Shown here piece by piece: positions 16,301 through 22,655 of a DNA stretch of 32,532 nt. Where the stretch lies: NCBI GenBank assembly GCA_016290385.1, contig JAEETO010000016.1:1-32532 (forward strand). The letters are read 5' to 3'. Made by a program: the position numbers and the translations under genes. Below the pieces are notes generated by a model that ran no database searches, was not told the origin of the DNA, and worked only from the letters and a program-made list of their open reading frames with translations. The DNA is from Bacteroidales bacterium. Its GTDB lineage: Bacteria > Bacteroidota > Bacteroidia > Bacteroidales > UBA932. Position 1 is the first letter of the stretch. Every line of letters starts with the position of its first letter.

Positions 16301-16723
16301 CCAGTAGCCGATGCGGTCGGTCAGGTTGGCCCATTCCTTCGTGTATTTCATCACCTCGGTGCGGCAGGTGGCGTTGTACTCCGCCACGGAAATCTTCGTG
16401 CCGATGTCGGCCTTCGTGATGCCGAGTTTCTTTTCGACGCCCAGCTCGACCGGAAGTCCGTGGGTATCCCAGCCGGCCTTGCGCTCCACGTGGTAGCCGG
16501 TCTGCGTCTTGTAGCGGCAGACCGCGTCCTTGATGGAACGGGCCATCACATGGTGGATACCCGGCATGCCGTTGGCGGAAGGGGGTCCTTCAAAGAAAAT
16601 GAAATCGGGAGATCCTTCGCTCATTTTCAGGACATTCCGGAACGTATTCTCTTTTTCCCACTTTTCGCGGATCTCATTGCCCGTGGCCACGAGGTCCAGT
16701 TTCTTGTACTCGGCGAAACGCAT
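13322..16723 (-). CDS. ileS: Isoleucyl-tRNA synthetase
   Basis: The 1133-residue class I synthetase charges tRNA-Ile. The HIGH-type motif is GMPGIHHVMA near residue 53, and the KMSKS-type motif is NKMSKRLGNAVDP near 665. The Trp-rich active-site part (WTTTPWTLPSNTALCV) belongs to the editing domain near 235. Length and motifs fit the long IleRS type found in Bacteroidota, which lacks a C-terminal zinc finger. An unusual segment at about residues 739-759 (MPDQVRHDG, RHSGLDPES) is encoded by a 62-base palindromic repeat inserted in frame just before LPEIDRWIISRL at the start of the anticodon-binding domain. The gene has a TATCTTTG box 31 bases upstream and is followed after 38 bases by the dksA-like gene. 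Confidence 0.96.
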   Translation of the reverse strand: MRFAEYKKLDLVATGNEIREKWEKENTFRNVLKMSEGSPDFIFFEGPPSANGMPGIHHVMARSIKDAVCRYKTQTGYHVERKAGWDTHGLPVELGVEKKLGITKADIGTKISVAEYNATCRTEVMKYTKEWANLTDRIGYWVDMDNPYITYDNRYIETLWYLLKDIYNKGLLYKGYTIQPYSPTDGTGLSSHELNQPGCYKDVSDTTATVQFAVIRDAASEKFFVDRLPLYILAWTTTPWTLPSNTALCVGPNIDYVRVKSANPYTGAEAVYIVARDLVDTWFNPKTKIPFEVLDGTFKGSELVGIRYRQLIPWFKPDGDAFRVIPGDYVTTEDGTGIVHIAPTFGADDKRVAAAAGIGAVMPVDLDGNPQAQVDRQGRFCRLEDLDPDYVKNNVDPSYKEYAGRYVKAGYKQYFEHVEEEGTLDIDLCVMMKADGRAFKVQKHVHSYPHSWRTDLPVLYYPLDSWFIKTTAVKDEMVALNKQIVWKPASTGTGRFGQWLENIQDWNLSRSRFWGTPLPIWRTEDGREEKCIGSVRELSDEIDKAVAAGFMSANPIKGKGYDEIDLHRPFVDTIFLVSDSGRKMVRESDLIDVWFDSGAMPYAQEGLAQLGTERFGATADFIAEGVDQTRGWFYTLHAIHTMVSGTPAFKRVISNGLVLDKNGNKMSKRLGNAVDPFKALDTYGADALRWYMLTNAEPWDNLKFDENGVEEVRRKFFGTLYNTYAFFALYANIDGWNPEMPDQVRHDGINRHSGLDPESLPEIDRWIISRLNSLIRDVRAAYEDYDIKTAGRLIESFVCDDLSNWYVHLNRKRYWAGEMTADKQSAYQTLYTCLLDVSVLMAPIAPFFAERLYLDLIAPVHPTEGCSVHFVQMPVSDPAHIDADLEERIRLSQDATSMVLALRKKVKIPVRQPLPRMLVPVISDKVRAQLSAVKDLILAEVNVKEMDFVENTDGLITKKIKPNFKTLGKVYGPRMKEIAAAFATLDQPTISAIQSAETEGAYTLALPGGDVVLNPGDYQISSEDVQGWLVATQGPLTIALDAEISPMLREEGLARELVNRIQNLRKSSGFEVTDRIDVVIENNAALEAALAHFGNYVSAQTLARSIRFAPHPEDAAEVEWEDGTLMIGIVRLK
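14447..14508. repeat. Palindromic repeat inserted in frame within ileS
   Basis: Two 27-base arms (14447-14473 and 14482-14508) are inverted copies, matching at 23 of 27 positions, around an eight-base loop. Each arm is itself a small hairpin of the type ATTCCGGG-TCAA-GCCCGGAAT. The insert keeps the reading frame. A single arm recurs in tsaB. Confidence 0.85.
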
Positions 16724-16754
16724 ATCGTTGAACGGTTGTTACATTTTGAATTTG

Positions 16755-16762
16755 CAAAGATA
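16755..16762 (-). promoter_or_regulatory. -7 promoter box of ileS
   Basis: TATCTTTG on the minus strand matches TAnnTTTG and lies 31 bases before the ileS ATG at 16723. Confidence 0.65.
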
Positions 16763-16773
16763 CGATAATTCAC

Positions 16774-16781
16774 TAATTTTG
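16774..16781 (+). promoter_or_regulatory. -7 promoter box of the CvpA gene
   Basis: TAATTTTG matches TAnnTTTG and lies 25 bases before the ATG at 16807. It is divergent from the ileS box, with 11 bases between the two. Confidence 0.55.
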
Positions 16782-16806
16782 GCCACCGAAAGAAAAAATC
16801 AATACC

Positions 16807-17307
16807 ATGGGTATCGTCGACATCGTCATCCTGTGCTGTTTCCTGCCGGCACTCTACTTCGGCGCCAAGAATGGACTTGTCAAGCAACTGGTCGCCCTGG
16901 CCGTCATCTATTTCGGCATCCGTCTCTCGCTCCGCTTCTCCGTACCTGTCTCCAACTGGGTCCTGGAGCACGTCGAAATGTCCGAATTCTGGGCGAAAGC
17001 CATTTCTTTCATTGTGATCTTTTTTGGATTTGCCATCGTTTTGAGCATTTTGGGCAAACTTCTCGAAAAAATAATTCAAATAACTTTGCTCGGCTGGCTC
17101 AACCGGCTCCTGGGCATCGTCGCGACCCTCTGCCTTTTCACGCTGTTACTTTCCGTCCTCGTCTTCCTGGTGGATTCGGCCAATAACATCGTGGAATTCA
17201 TACCGAAAGAGAAACTGGAGGAATCCCGTTTCTACCCGGCGCTGCTGGATCTCTCACAGAAAGTTTTCCCGTTCGTCAAGGAACTTTTCCAGCAGGCGGA
17301 AATTTAA
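16807..17307 (+). CDS. CvpA family membrane protein
   Basis: The 166-residue protein starts with the CvpA signature: MGIVDIVILCCFLPALYFGAK followed by NGLVKQLVALAVIYFGIRLS. It has four hydrophobic helices at about 3-20, 24-42, 62-86 and 98-122, and a more polar C-terminal tail with FYPALLDLSQKVFP. CvpA was named for colicin V production in E. coli, but in most bacteria its molecular role is unclear and it is chromosomal housekeeping. It lies directly upstream of the peptide-secretion locus; given the small ORF and terminator between them, a shared function is only a suggestion. The start at 16807 fits the first helix and a -7 box 25 bases upstream. Confidence 0.9.
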   Translation: MGIVDIVILCCFLPALYFGAKNGLVKQLVALAVIYFGIRLSLRFSVPVSNWVLEHVEMSEFWAKAISFIVIFFGFAIVLSILGKLLEKIIQITLLGWLNRLLGIVATLCLFTLLLSVLVFLVDSANNIVEFIPKEKLEESRFYPALLDLSQKVFPFVKELFQQAEI

Positions 17308-17405
17308 ATTTTACTTTTTTCCCGGCCCTGCTGCGATTTTGCTTTTCTGCGGGCGGAAAATCGATTCCGTGCCGCAACTTTGCGTTTGGAAACTGAACCG
17401 GACGC
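17308..17405. other. AT-rich spacer after the CvpA gene
   Basis: This stretch holds an AAATTTAAATTT palindrome with a following T-run (17301-17330), which may end CvpA transcription. It also holds CAACTTTG (17375-17382), one base off the TAnnTTTG box and 23 bases before the small ORF at 17406. No gene is seen. Confidence 0.4.
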
Positions 17406-17561
17406 ATGGAGCGCGAAACCCGTATACAACGCTGGACCGACCAGGATGTGGCAGCACGGAATCTTCTGCCTGACATCCCTTCCTATTCTGGCTTTCTTTA
17501 CGCAGTTCTGCTGATGGCAACCCTGTCGTTGTCCATCCTGTCGGTCCTCTTTTTCCAATAA
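17406..17561 (+). CDS. 51-residue membrane mini-protein, possible immunity protein
   Basis: I do not recognise this protein. An ATG opens a 51-codon frame: a polar, charged N-terminal half (MERETRIQRWTDQDVAARN) followed by one hydrophobic helix at about 29-50 (FLYAVLLMATLSLSILSVLFF). It lies 98 bases after the CvpA gene and 96 bases before the exporter start, separated from the exporter by a terminator-like hairpin. A weak -7 box (CAACTTTG) is 23 bases upstream. Small one- or two-helix proteins beside bacteriocin exporters are often immunity factors, so that is the leading guess from position. It could also be an unrelated small membrane protein or a chance frame. Confidence 0.45.
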   Translation: MERETRIQRWTDQDVAARNLLPDIPSYSGFLYAVLLMATLSLSILSVLFFQ

Positions 17562-17569
17562 ACGGACGC

Positions 17570-17635
17570 GAGGGAGCCGTGGGCGAGATAGTCTCATGGG
17601 CGGAAGACCAGTGCGGGAGAGCTCCCTCTTTTTTT
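17570..17635 (+). terminator. Structured terminator or attenuator ahead of the exporter gene
   Basis: GAGGGAGC (17570-17577) pairs with GCTCCCTC (17621-17628), followed directly by seven T. The 43-base interior can form a further small hairpin, GAGA-TAG-TCTC (17585-17595). The form is an intrinsic terminator with an elaborate loop. It may terminate the 51-residue ORF or attenuate exporter expression. The T-run also makes the TTG at 17634 an unlikely start. Confidence 0.6.
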
Positions 17636-17657
17636 GAAACCCTCAAAGCCACGACCT

Positions 17658-19718
17658 GTGAAAACGGCCATCCGACAACACGACATTTCCGATTGTGCAG
17701 CTGCCTGCATCGCCTCCGTCGCGCGCCACTACGGAGAGGATATCCCCCTCTCCCTCATCCGCGAGACCTCGGGCACTTCCCAGGCAGGGACCAGCATCAA
17801 GGGCATCCTCGATTCGGCACAAGCCATCGGATTCCGCGCCACAGGCTATAAATCAGACGAAAAGGCCCTCGACAAGCTCCAGAACCTGAAGGAGCCCGTC
17901 ATCCTGCACATCATCAACGACCGGGGCGACCTGCATTTCGTCGTGCTTTATGCCCTCACGTCCCGCCATGCCCGCATCATGGACCCCTCACGCGGAAAGA
18001 TCATCCGCATGGACGCCGCCCGCCTGCGCGAGCAGTGGACCGGCTATCTGGTAACCCTTTCCCCAAAAACGGACAGGAGCGGGAGCTATCCGCGGCAGAA
18101 GCGGCCGGCCCTGTTCTCCTGCTTCCGGCAGATTTCCCGGAAAGATTTCTTCCTGATGCTCACCGGCTCCGTCGCCTATATCATCGCCGGCGTCTGCACC
18201 GCCCTGTTCCTGCAGCACATCATCGACCAGGTGCTGCCATCGGGCGACCGGCATGCCCTGCTGCCGGCCGGCCTGCTGATGGCCGGCGTCATGGCCTGCG
18301 CGTTGATGACCGGGTACGGACGCGTCCGCTACGCCCTGCAGACCAGCCTCCAGCTCGACAGTCACCTTATCCTTTCCTATCTTTCGCACTTGTTCCGGCT
18401 CCCCGCCGGATTCTTCACCCGACGGGGTACCGGGGAACTGCATGCACGGATCGGCGATGCCGCCAAGGTGCGGAATTTCCTTATCGAAGGCACCGACAAC
18501 CTGCTGACCAGTTTCCTGATCCTGTCTGTCTCGTTTACCCTGATGTTCACCGTCCACTGGCGACTATCACTCCTCATGCTGACATTCATTCCGGTCTATC
18601 TGGTACTATACCTGATCGCCAACCGGGTGAACAAAAGGGTAAACCGGGACATTATCGAACAGTCCGCCGTATTTGAGGAACGTACGGTCGAAGGCATCGG
18701 CGCCATCCGGACGATCCGTCATTTCGGGCAAGGCGGGCGACTGTTGCAAAGCATCGAAAAAGAATATCGGATCCTGGTCCGCAGGCTCCTGTCGGGCGGT
18801 CGCTGGGCCAACGGCTTCGCCACCGCGACAGACGGCATCGCACGCCTGCTGACCCTCACCCTGCTGACCGTCGGCTCCCTGTACATCTTCGACGGCACGC
18901 TCACGGTCGGCGAACTGGTTTCGTTCTACTCCCTGACGGCCTGGTTCTCGGCCCCGCTGGGCGAACTGGTGAAGATCAACGACAACTGGACGGAAGCCCG
19001 CATCGCCTGGGAGCGGCTGGGCGACATCACAGAACTGCCACCGGAAGATACCGGTGTCGACCATTTCTCGCCGCACGCCGGAGAAGACATCCACTTCGAC
19101 CACATTACTTTTTCCTACCCGGGCTGCCCCGAGTTGCTGCACGACTTCAGCCTGAGCCTGAAAGCCGGTGCCATCACGGCCATCCAGGGAGCCAGCGGCT
19201 GCGGCAAGAGCTCCCTCGCCGCCCTGCTGATGCGCGACTTTACCGTGCAGCGGGGCGTCATCCGGCTCGGGCCGCATGACATCCGGCTCTTCGACCTGGA
19301 GGAATGGCGCCGGTTCGTCTCCATCGTTCCCCAGGAAACGCAGCTGCTCAACGCCACCATCCTGGAAAACATCGCCGGTTTCGAACCGGATTCCGATATC
19401 GAACGCGTCGTCGGCCTGCTCGACCGCCTGCAGCTGGGCGACTTCATCCGCGATCTGCCCATGGGCATCTTCACCCGCATCGGGGAACGCGGCAGCACAC
19501 TCTCGGGCGGCCAGCGCCAGCGCATCGCCCTGGCCCGTGCGCTATATCGCCAACCAGCCGTCCTCATCCTCGACGAAGCCACTTCCTCGCTCGACGAACA
19601 GGCCCGGCAATGCCTCCTGGCCGAAGTGGTGCATTTCCGCGACCAGGGCGGAACCGTGATGATGATCACGCACCAGCGGGACAACACGGCCATCGCCGAC
19701 ACGACAATACATCTTTAG
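17658..19718 (+). CDS. Bacteriocin-type ABC exporter with N-terminal C39 peptidase
   Basis: From the GTG at 17658 the protein has 686 residues. Residues 1-130 are a C39 Cys peptidase: catalytic Cys13 in QHDISDCAAACIASVARHYG, His93 in DLHFVVLY and Asp109 in MDPSRG. A six-helix exporter domain follows (about 150-430). The nucleotide-binding domain is about 450-686, with Walker A GASGCGKSS, signature LSGGQRQRIALARAL, Walker B VLILDEATSSLDE and switch His in MITHQRD. Such exporters cut the leader after Gly-Gly and pump out the peptide. GTG was chosen over TTG 17634 because family members start just before the DxxDC motif and the TTG lies in a terminator T-run. Two Gly-Gly peptide genes, a TolC-like and an HlyD-like gene follow, so this is the core of a peptide-secretion operon. 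Confidence 0.95.
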   Translation: MKTAIRQHDISDCAAACIASVARHYGEDIPLSLIRETSGTSQAGTSIKGILDSAQAIGFRATGYKSDEKALDKLQNLKEPVILHIINDRGDLHFVVLYALTSRHARIMDPSRGKIIRMDAARLREQWTGYLVTLSPKTDRSGSYPRQKRPALFSCFRQISRKDFFLMLTGSVAYIIAGVCTALFLQHIIDQVLPSGDRHALLPAGLLMAGVMACALMTGYGRVRYALQTSLQLDSHLILSYLSHLFRLPAGFFTRRGTGELHARIGDAAKVRNFLIEGTDNLLTSFLILSVSFTLMFTVHWRLSLLMLTFIPVYLVLYLIANRVNKRVNRDIIEQSAVFEERTVEGIGAIRTIRHFGQGGRLLQSIEKEYRILVRRLLSGGRWANGFATATDGIARLLTLTLLTVGSLYIFDGTLTVGELVSFYSLTAWFSAPLGELVKINDNWTEARIAWERLGDITELPPEDTGVDHFSPHAGEDIHFDHITFSYPGCPELLHDFSLSLKAGAITAIQGASGCGKSSLAALLMRDFTVQRGVIRLGPHDIRLFDLEEWRRFVSIVPQETQLLNATILENIAGFEPDSDIERVVGLLDRLQLGDFIRDLPMGIFTRIGERGSTLSGGQRQRIALARALYRQPAVLILDEATSSLDEQARQCLLAEVVHFRDQGGTVMMITHQRDNTAIADTTIHL

Positions 19719-19800
19719 AAATACGTGCGCACAGGTCAATCCCGGACACCTGAAAGGACGGGAACCATGAAAAAACTCACCTTGTATGGAAGAAAAACTG

Positions 19801-19989
19801 ATGAACGAATGGGGTTTGAGAGCAATGACTTCTTCCGAACTCCAGCTCCGGGGCGGTGCCGAGAAGAAACTGCTGGCCACCATCCTGGAGAAGATCCGCA
19901 ACCTGATCGACACGATCATGGACTACCTGCCCAACTTGTTGAAGGGCTTCAAAGACGGATTTTTAGGAATGGACAGAGACGAATCTTAG
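19801..19989 (+). CDS. Double-glycine leader peptide 1 (predicted secreted peptide)
   Basis: The 62-residue product has a 19-residue leader ending LQLRGG, with hydrophobic Leu at -4 and Glu at -7. The predicted 43-residue mature part (AEKKLLATILEKIRNL onward) alternates charged and hydrophobic residues over about 30 positions like an amphipathic helix. It has near-neutral net charge and contains a GxxxG motif (GFKDG, mature 30-34). The exporter next door carries the matching C39 peptidase. The start at 19801 is preferred for a GGAAG site eight bases upstream; the in-frame ATG at 19786 would lengthen the leader by five residues. A competing out-of-frame ATG at 19767 with an AAAGGA site is discussed among the rejected items. 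Two-peptide bacteriocin function is inferred. Confidence 0.82.
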   Translation: MNEWGLRAMTSSELQLRGGAEKKLLATILEKIRNLIDTIMDYLPNLLKGFKDGFLGMDRDES

Positions 19990-19993
19990 GAGG
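19988..19993 (+). promoter_or_regulatory. Consensus Shine-Dalgarno site of peptide 2
   Basis: AGGAGG lies eight bases before the ATG at 20002 and overlaps the stop codon of peptide 1. Bacteroidota genes, including nearly all in this window, usually lack such sites, so it decides this start and suggests very strong translation. Confidence 0.85.
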
Positions 19994-20001
19994 AAAAGAA
20001 C

Positions 20002-20157
20002 ATGAGAGTATTGGAAAACCAGGAAGCCGCGCTCGTGTGGGGCGGCGTTGACAAAAAAGCACAGGATGCACTCTATACCATCGGGTATGTGATCGGAATC
20101 ATTGCCCGTTTCATCGGTGCGTTGTTCTTGTTCAAGAAAGACAAACCGACCGCGTAA
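20002..20157 (+). CDS. Double-glycine leader peptide 2 (predicted secreted peptide)
   Basis: The 51-residue product has a 15-residue leader (MRVLENQEAALVWGG) that fits the classical Gly-Gly pattern: Leu -12, Glu -8, Val -4, Gly -2, Gly -1. The 36-residue mature part starts VDKKAQDAL, continues as a hydrophobic helix (about mature 9-29) with a GxxxG motif (GYVIG, mature 13-17), and ends in KKDKPTA, giving a net charge of about +3. This is the profile of a membrane-inserting bacteriocin subunit. It follows peptide 1 by 12 bases with a consensus ribosome site between them, so the two are probably produced together. A hairpin follows at 20168. Confidence 0.82.
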   Translation: MRVLENQEAALVWGGVDKKAQDALYTIGYVIGIIARFIGALFLFKKDKPTA

Positions 20158-20167
20158 CCAGCCAACC

Positions 20168-20189
20168 GGGTCTCTCCCCGGAGAGACCC
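20168..20189 (+). terminator. Strong hairpin between peptide genes and channel gene
   Basis: GGGTCTCTCC and GGAGAGACCC form a ten-base perfect inverted repeat around CC (realistically nine pairs with a four-base loop), followed by the pyrimidine-rich TCTTGCTTTCT. It may act as a partial terminator or 3' stabiliser that gives more peptide mRNA than channel mRNA. Confidence 0.55.
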
Positions 20190-20203
20190 TCTTGCTTTCT
20201 GCC

Positions 20204-21505
20204 ATGAAACGAACCGTCTTGCTATTGCTCTTCGGAACCCTCTTCACCCAGCTCCAGGCCCAGGAGGCCTGGCCGCTCGAGCGCTGCATCCAGTATGCCC
20301 TGGAACACAACCTCGACCTGCGCGCCAAACAGCTCGATGTCGCCGCCAGGCAGACCGAGCTCACGCAGAAACGGCTGGCATGGCTGCCCCAGATCTCAGC
20401 GCAGCTTGCCCACGACTGGAACTGGGGGCGCAGCGTGGACATGCAGGAGCTGGTCATTGTCCGCAATGCCCTGACACAGGCCACCGGCGCTTCGGTCGGT
20501 GCCTCGATTCCGGTCTTCAGCGGCGGCCTGCTGACCCACCAGCACCTGGCAGCCCGCAAGGCCGTGGAAGTGGCCAGCTTTGAGGCCCAGGACCTGCGCA
20601 CAGCTTTGGAAACCGATGTGACCCGGGCCTATCTGGAACTGATGCTGGCCAAGCAGATCCATGCCTACGCACGCGAAAGCCACGCCACCATCCTGCAGCA
20701 GCGCGAGCGGACCGAACACCTGGTGGAGGCCGGCGGCCAGCCCAAAAGTGCCCTGAACGAGATGGAGGCACAGGTAGCCGCCGAAAAAGCAACCCTGGTG
20801 GCTGCCGAATGCAGGGTCCGGACGGCCACCCTCTCGCTGACACGTCTGATGAACTTCCCGGGCGACACGGCCTTTGCAACCGGGGAGCACTTCGGTCCCG
20901 ACAGCGTGGCGGTCCAGGTCCCTGTGCTGACCAGCTGTCAGACAGAAGCCTGGCTGCTGCGGGACCCGCGCATCCGAAGCGCCAAGGCCCGCATCGCACA
21001 ACTGCGATACGACGAAAAGGCCGTCAGGAGCCGCTTCTTCCCCACCCTGACCGCCTCTGCCGCATACGGCACCTTCTACAGCAGCACGAACGAAGAGCCC
21101 TTCCGGACCCAGCTGGACGAAAACCGGAACCCTTCGGTCGGGCTGCGGCTCACCATCCCGATCTTCGATAGCTGGCAAGCCGCCAGCCAGCTGAAAAAGA
21201 GCCGGCTGGCCCTGGAAACGGCCCGGCTGACGGCCGAGAAAATCCAGACGCAGGTGCTCGAAGAAATCCGCAGCGCCGGCATCGAAGCAGAAAACTGCCT
21301 GCAGCAATACCTGTCGTCAGAAGAGACACTGCTGGCCATGCAGAGCCTGCTCGAAATCACAGAAGCCAAATACAACCTGGGAGCCGCCACGGCACTCGAC
21401 TATATCGTGGCCCGCAACAACCGCCTGAAAGCCGTCTCGGACTTCCTGCAAGCCAAATGGCAATACATCTTCCAGTTACAGCTGCTCGAACGCTACAGGC
21501 CATGA
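20204..21505 (+). CDS. TolC-family outer-membrane channel protein
   Basis: The 433-residue protein has a signal peptide (MKRTVLLLLFGTLFTQLQAQ) and the TolC/OEP fold: two similar halves of long helices with beta hairpins. Typical features are WPLERCIQYALEHNLDLRAKQLD at the start, a first hairpin near FSGGLLTHQ, Ala/Gln/Glu-rich helices, and a second half with RIAQLRYDEKAVRSRFFPTLTASAAYG and the hairpin LTIPIFDSWQ. It should form the trimeric outer-membrane exit duct for the C39 exporter. The start at 20204 was chosen for the signal peptide; the frame open upstream overlaps peptide 2. Its stop overlaps the HlyD-like start as ATGA. Confidence 0.92.
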   Translation: MKRTVLLLLFGTLFTQLQAQEAWPLERCIQYALEHNLDLRAKQLDVAARQTELTQKRLAWLPQISAQLAHDWNWGRSVDMQELVIVRNALTQATGASVGASIPVFSGGLLTHQHLAARKAVEVASFEAQDLRTALETDVTRAYLELMLAKQIHAYARESHATILQQRERTEHLVEAGGQPKSALNEMEAQVAAEKATLVAAECRVRTATLSLTRLMNFPGDTAFATGEHFGPDSVAVQVPVLTSCQTEAWLLRDPRIRSAKARIAQLRYDEKAVRSRFFPTLTASAAYGTFYSSTNEEPFRTQLDENRNPSVGLRLTIPIFDSWQAASQLKKSRLALETARLTAEKIQTQVLEEIRSAGIEAENCLQQYLSSEETLLAMQSLLEITEAKYNLGAATALDYIVARNNRLKAVSDFLQAKWQYIFQLQLLERYRP

Positions 21506-22653
21506 AAATACTGACAAAGCTACCCCGGAAGAAACGACGGTGGCTGGCCGCGGGGGCGGTGCTGCTGCTGGTATTGCTCTTGCGTCCCGGCAAGTCCGGA
21601 CGCCTGGAAGTCACGGCGCAGACGCCCGAACACGCCACCCTCGTCGAATCGGTCCCCGCATCGGGCATCATCCGCCCCGTGGTGGAAGTCCGGATCACGC
21701 CCGACGTATCGGGCGAAATCGTGGATATCTATGCCAAAGAGGGCGACCTGGTCAAGGCCGGCGACCTGATCCTGCGCATCCGGCCGGACCTGTACCTGTC
21801 ACAGGTCGACCGGGCCAGCGCGTCGCTGGGAACGCTCCGCGCCCAATACACCCGCCAGCGGGCGGAGGCGCACCAGGCCCGGACCAACTGCGAACGGACC
21901 CAGCTGCTCTTCGAACAGGGTGCCGTTTCCACGGCGGAGCTCCAACATGCGAAGACCGAGCTGGAAATTGCCCAAAGCAGCCTGAAAGCCGCCGAATACG
22001 CTGTTCGCAGCGGGGAGGCCCAGCTCAAGGAAGCCCGGGAGAACCTGCTCAAGACCAGCTTGTACGCGCCCATGGACGGAATCATCTCCCAGATGGATGT
22101 GGAAAAAGGGGAAAGAGTGGTCGGCACCAGCCAGATGAGCGGGACTGAACTCTTCCGCATCGCTGATTTCAGCCGTATGGAAGTAACTGTCGAAGTCGGT
22201 GAGAGCGACGTGGTCCGCATTGAAAACGGCGACAGCGTCCGGGTCGAGATCGACGCCTATCCCTACCGTAGCTTCCGCGGAAAGGTGGTTCAGATTGCGA
22301 ATTCTGCAAAAGTTGCTAACTTTGGCGTCCGGATAGAGCTGCTGCCCGATTCGGTGAAGGTGCTGCCCGGCATGTCCGCTGCCGTCACCATCCTGACAGA
22401 CCGCCGGGACTCCTGCCTGGTCCTCCCTGTCGGTTCGGTCTTTACCCGCAACCGGGAAAGTTGCGTATGGGTGGCCGGACCTGGTGACGCCGCCCGTCTG
22501 CGACACGTCATCACCGGCATCCAGGAAAGGGACCGGATTGAAATCCGGGAAGGCCTCGAGGAAGCGGAACGCGTGGTCACGGGACCGCCGGAAGCCATCT
22601 CACAAGCCATCAGCGAAGGGCGCAAGCTGAAATTGTCCGCAAAAAGGCATTGA
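21502..22653 (+). CDS. HlyD/MacA-type periplasmic adaptor protein
   Basis: The 383-residue protein has a basic N-terminus (RKKRRW) and one anchor helix (about 15-28), so it sits in the inner membrane facing the periplasm. Residues about 55-90 are the first half of the lipoyl domain (RITPDVSGEIVDIYAKEGDLVKAGDLI). A coiled-coil hairpin follows (about 98-180), then the second lipoyl half (TSLYAPMDGIISQMDVEKGERV), a beta-barrel domain (about 215-280) and a membrane-proximal domain. It should bridge the ABC exporter and the TolC-like channel. It is closest in layout to MacA-type adaptors, but no MacB is present and the exporter is the C39 type. Translationally coupled to the channel gene; tsaB follows two bases after its stop. 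Confidence 0.92.
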   Translation: MKILTKLPRKKRRWLAAGAVLLLVLLLRPGKSGRLEVTAQTPEHATLVESVPASGIIRPVVEVRITPDVSGEIVDIYAKEGDLVKAGDLILRIRPDLYLSQVDRASASLGTLRAQYTRQRAEAHQARTNCERTQLLFEQGAVSTAELQHAKTELEIAQSSLKAAEYAVRSGEAQLKEARENLLKTSLYAPMDGIISQMDVEKGERVVGTSQMSGTELFRIADFSRMEVTVEVGESDVVRIENGDSVRVEIDAYPYRSFRGKVVQIANSAKVANFGVRIELLPDSVKVLPGMSAAVTILTDRRDSCLVLPVGSVFTRNRESCVWVAGPGDAARLRHVITGIQERDRIEIREGLEEAERVVTGPPEAISQAISEGRKLKLSAKRH

Positions 22654-22655
22654 CT

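Noticed and set aside
14804-16768. Long open plus-strand frame (654 codons) opposite ileS
   Set aside because: Antisense shadow of a conserved synthetase with no recognisable motif.
17570-17635. Known riboswitch before the exporter gene
   Set aside because: No match to consensus elements I know for TPP, cobalamin, SAM, c-di-GMP or similar; best described as a structured terminator.
19767-20051. Alternative ORF starting MKKLTLYGRK with an AAAGGA site eight bases upstream
   Set aside because: It overlaps both peptide genes out of frame and becomes Arg/Pro/His-rich like a shadow. The start context is good, so a short regulatory reading of its first codons cannot be fully excluded.
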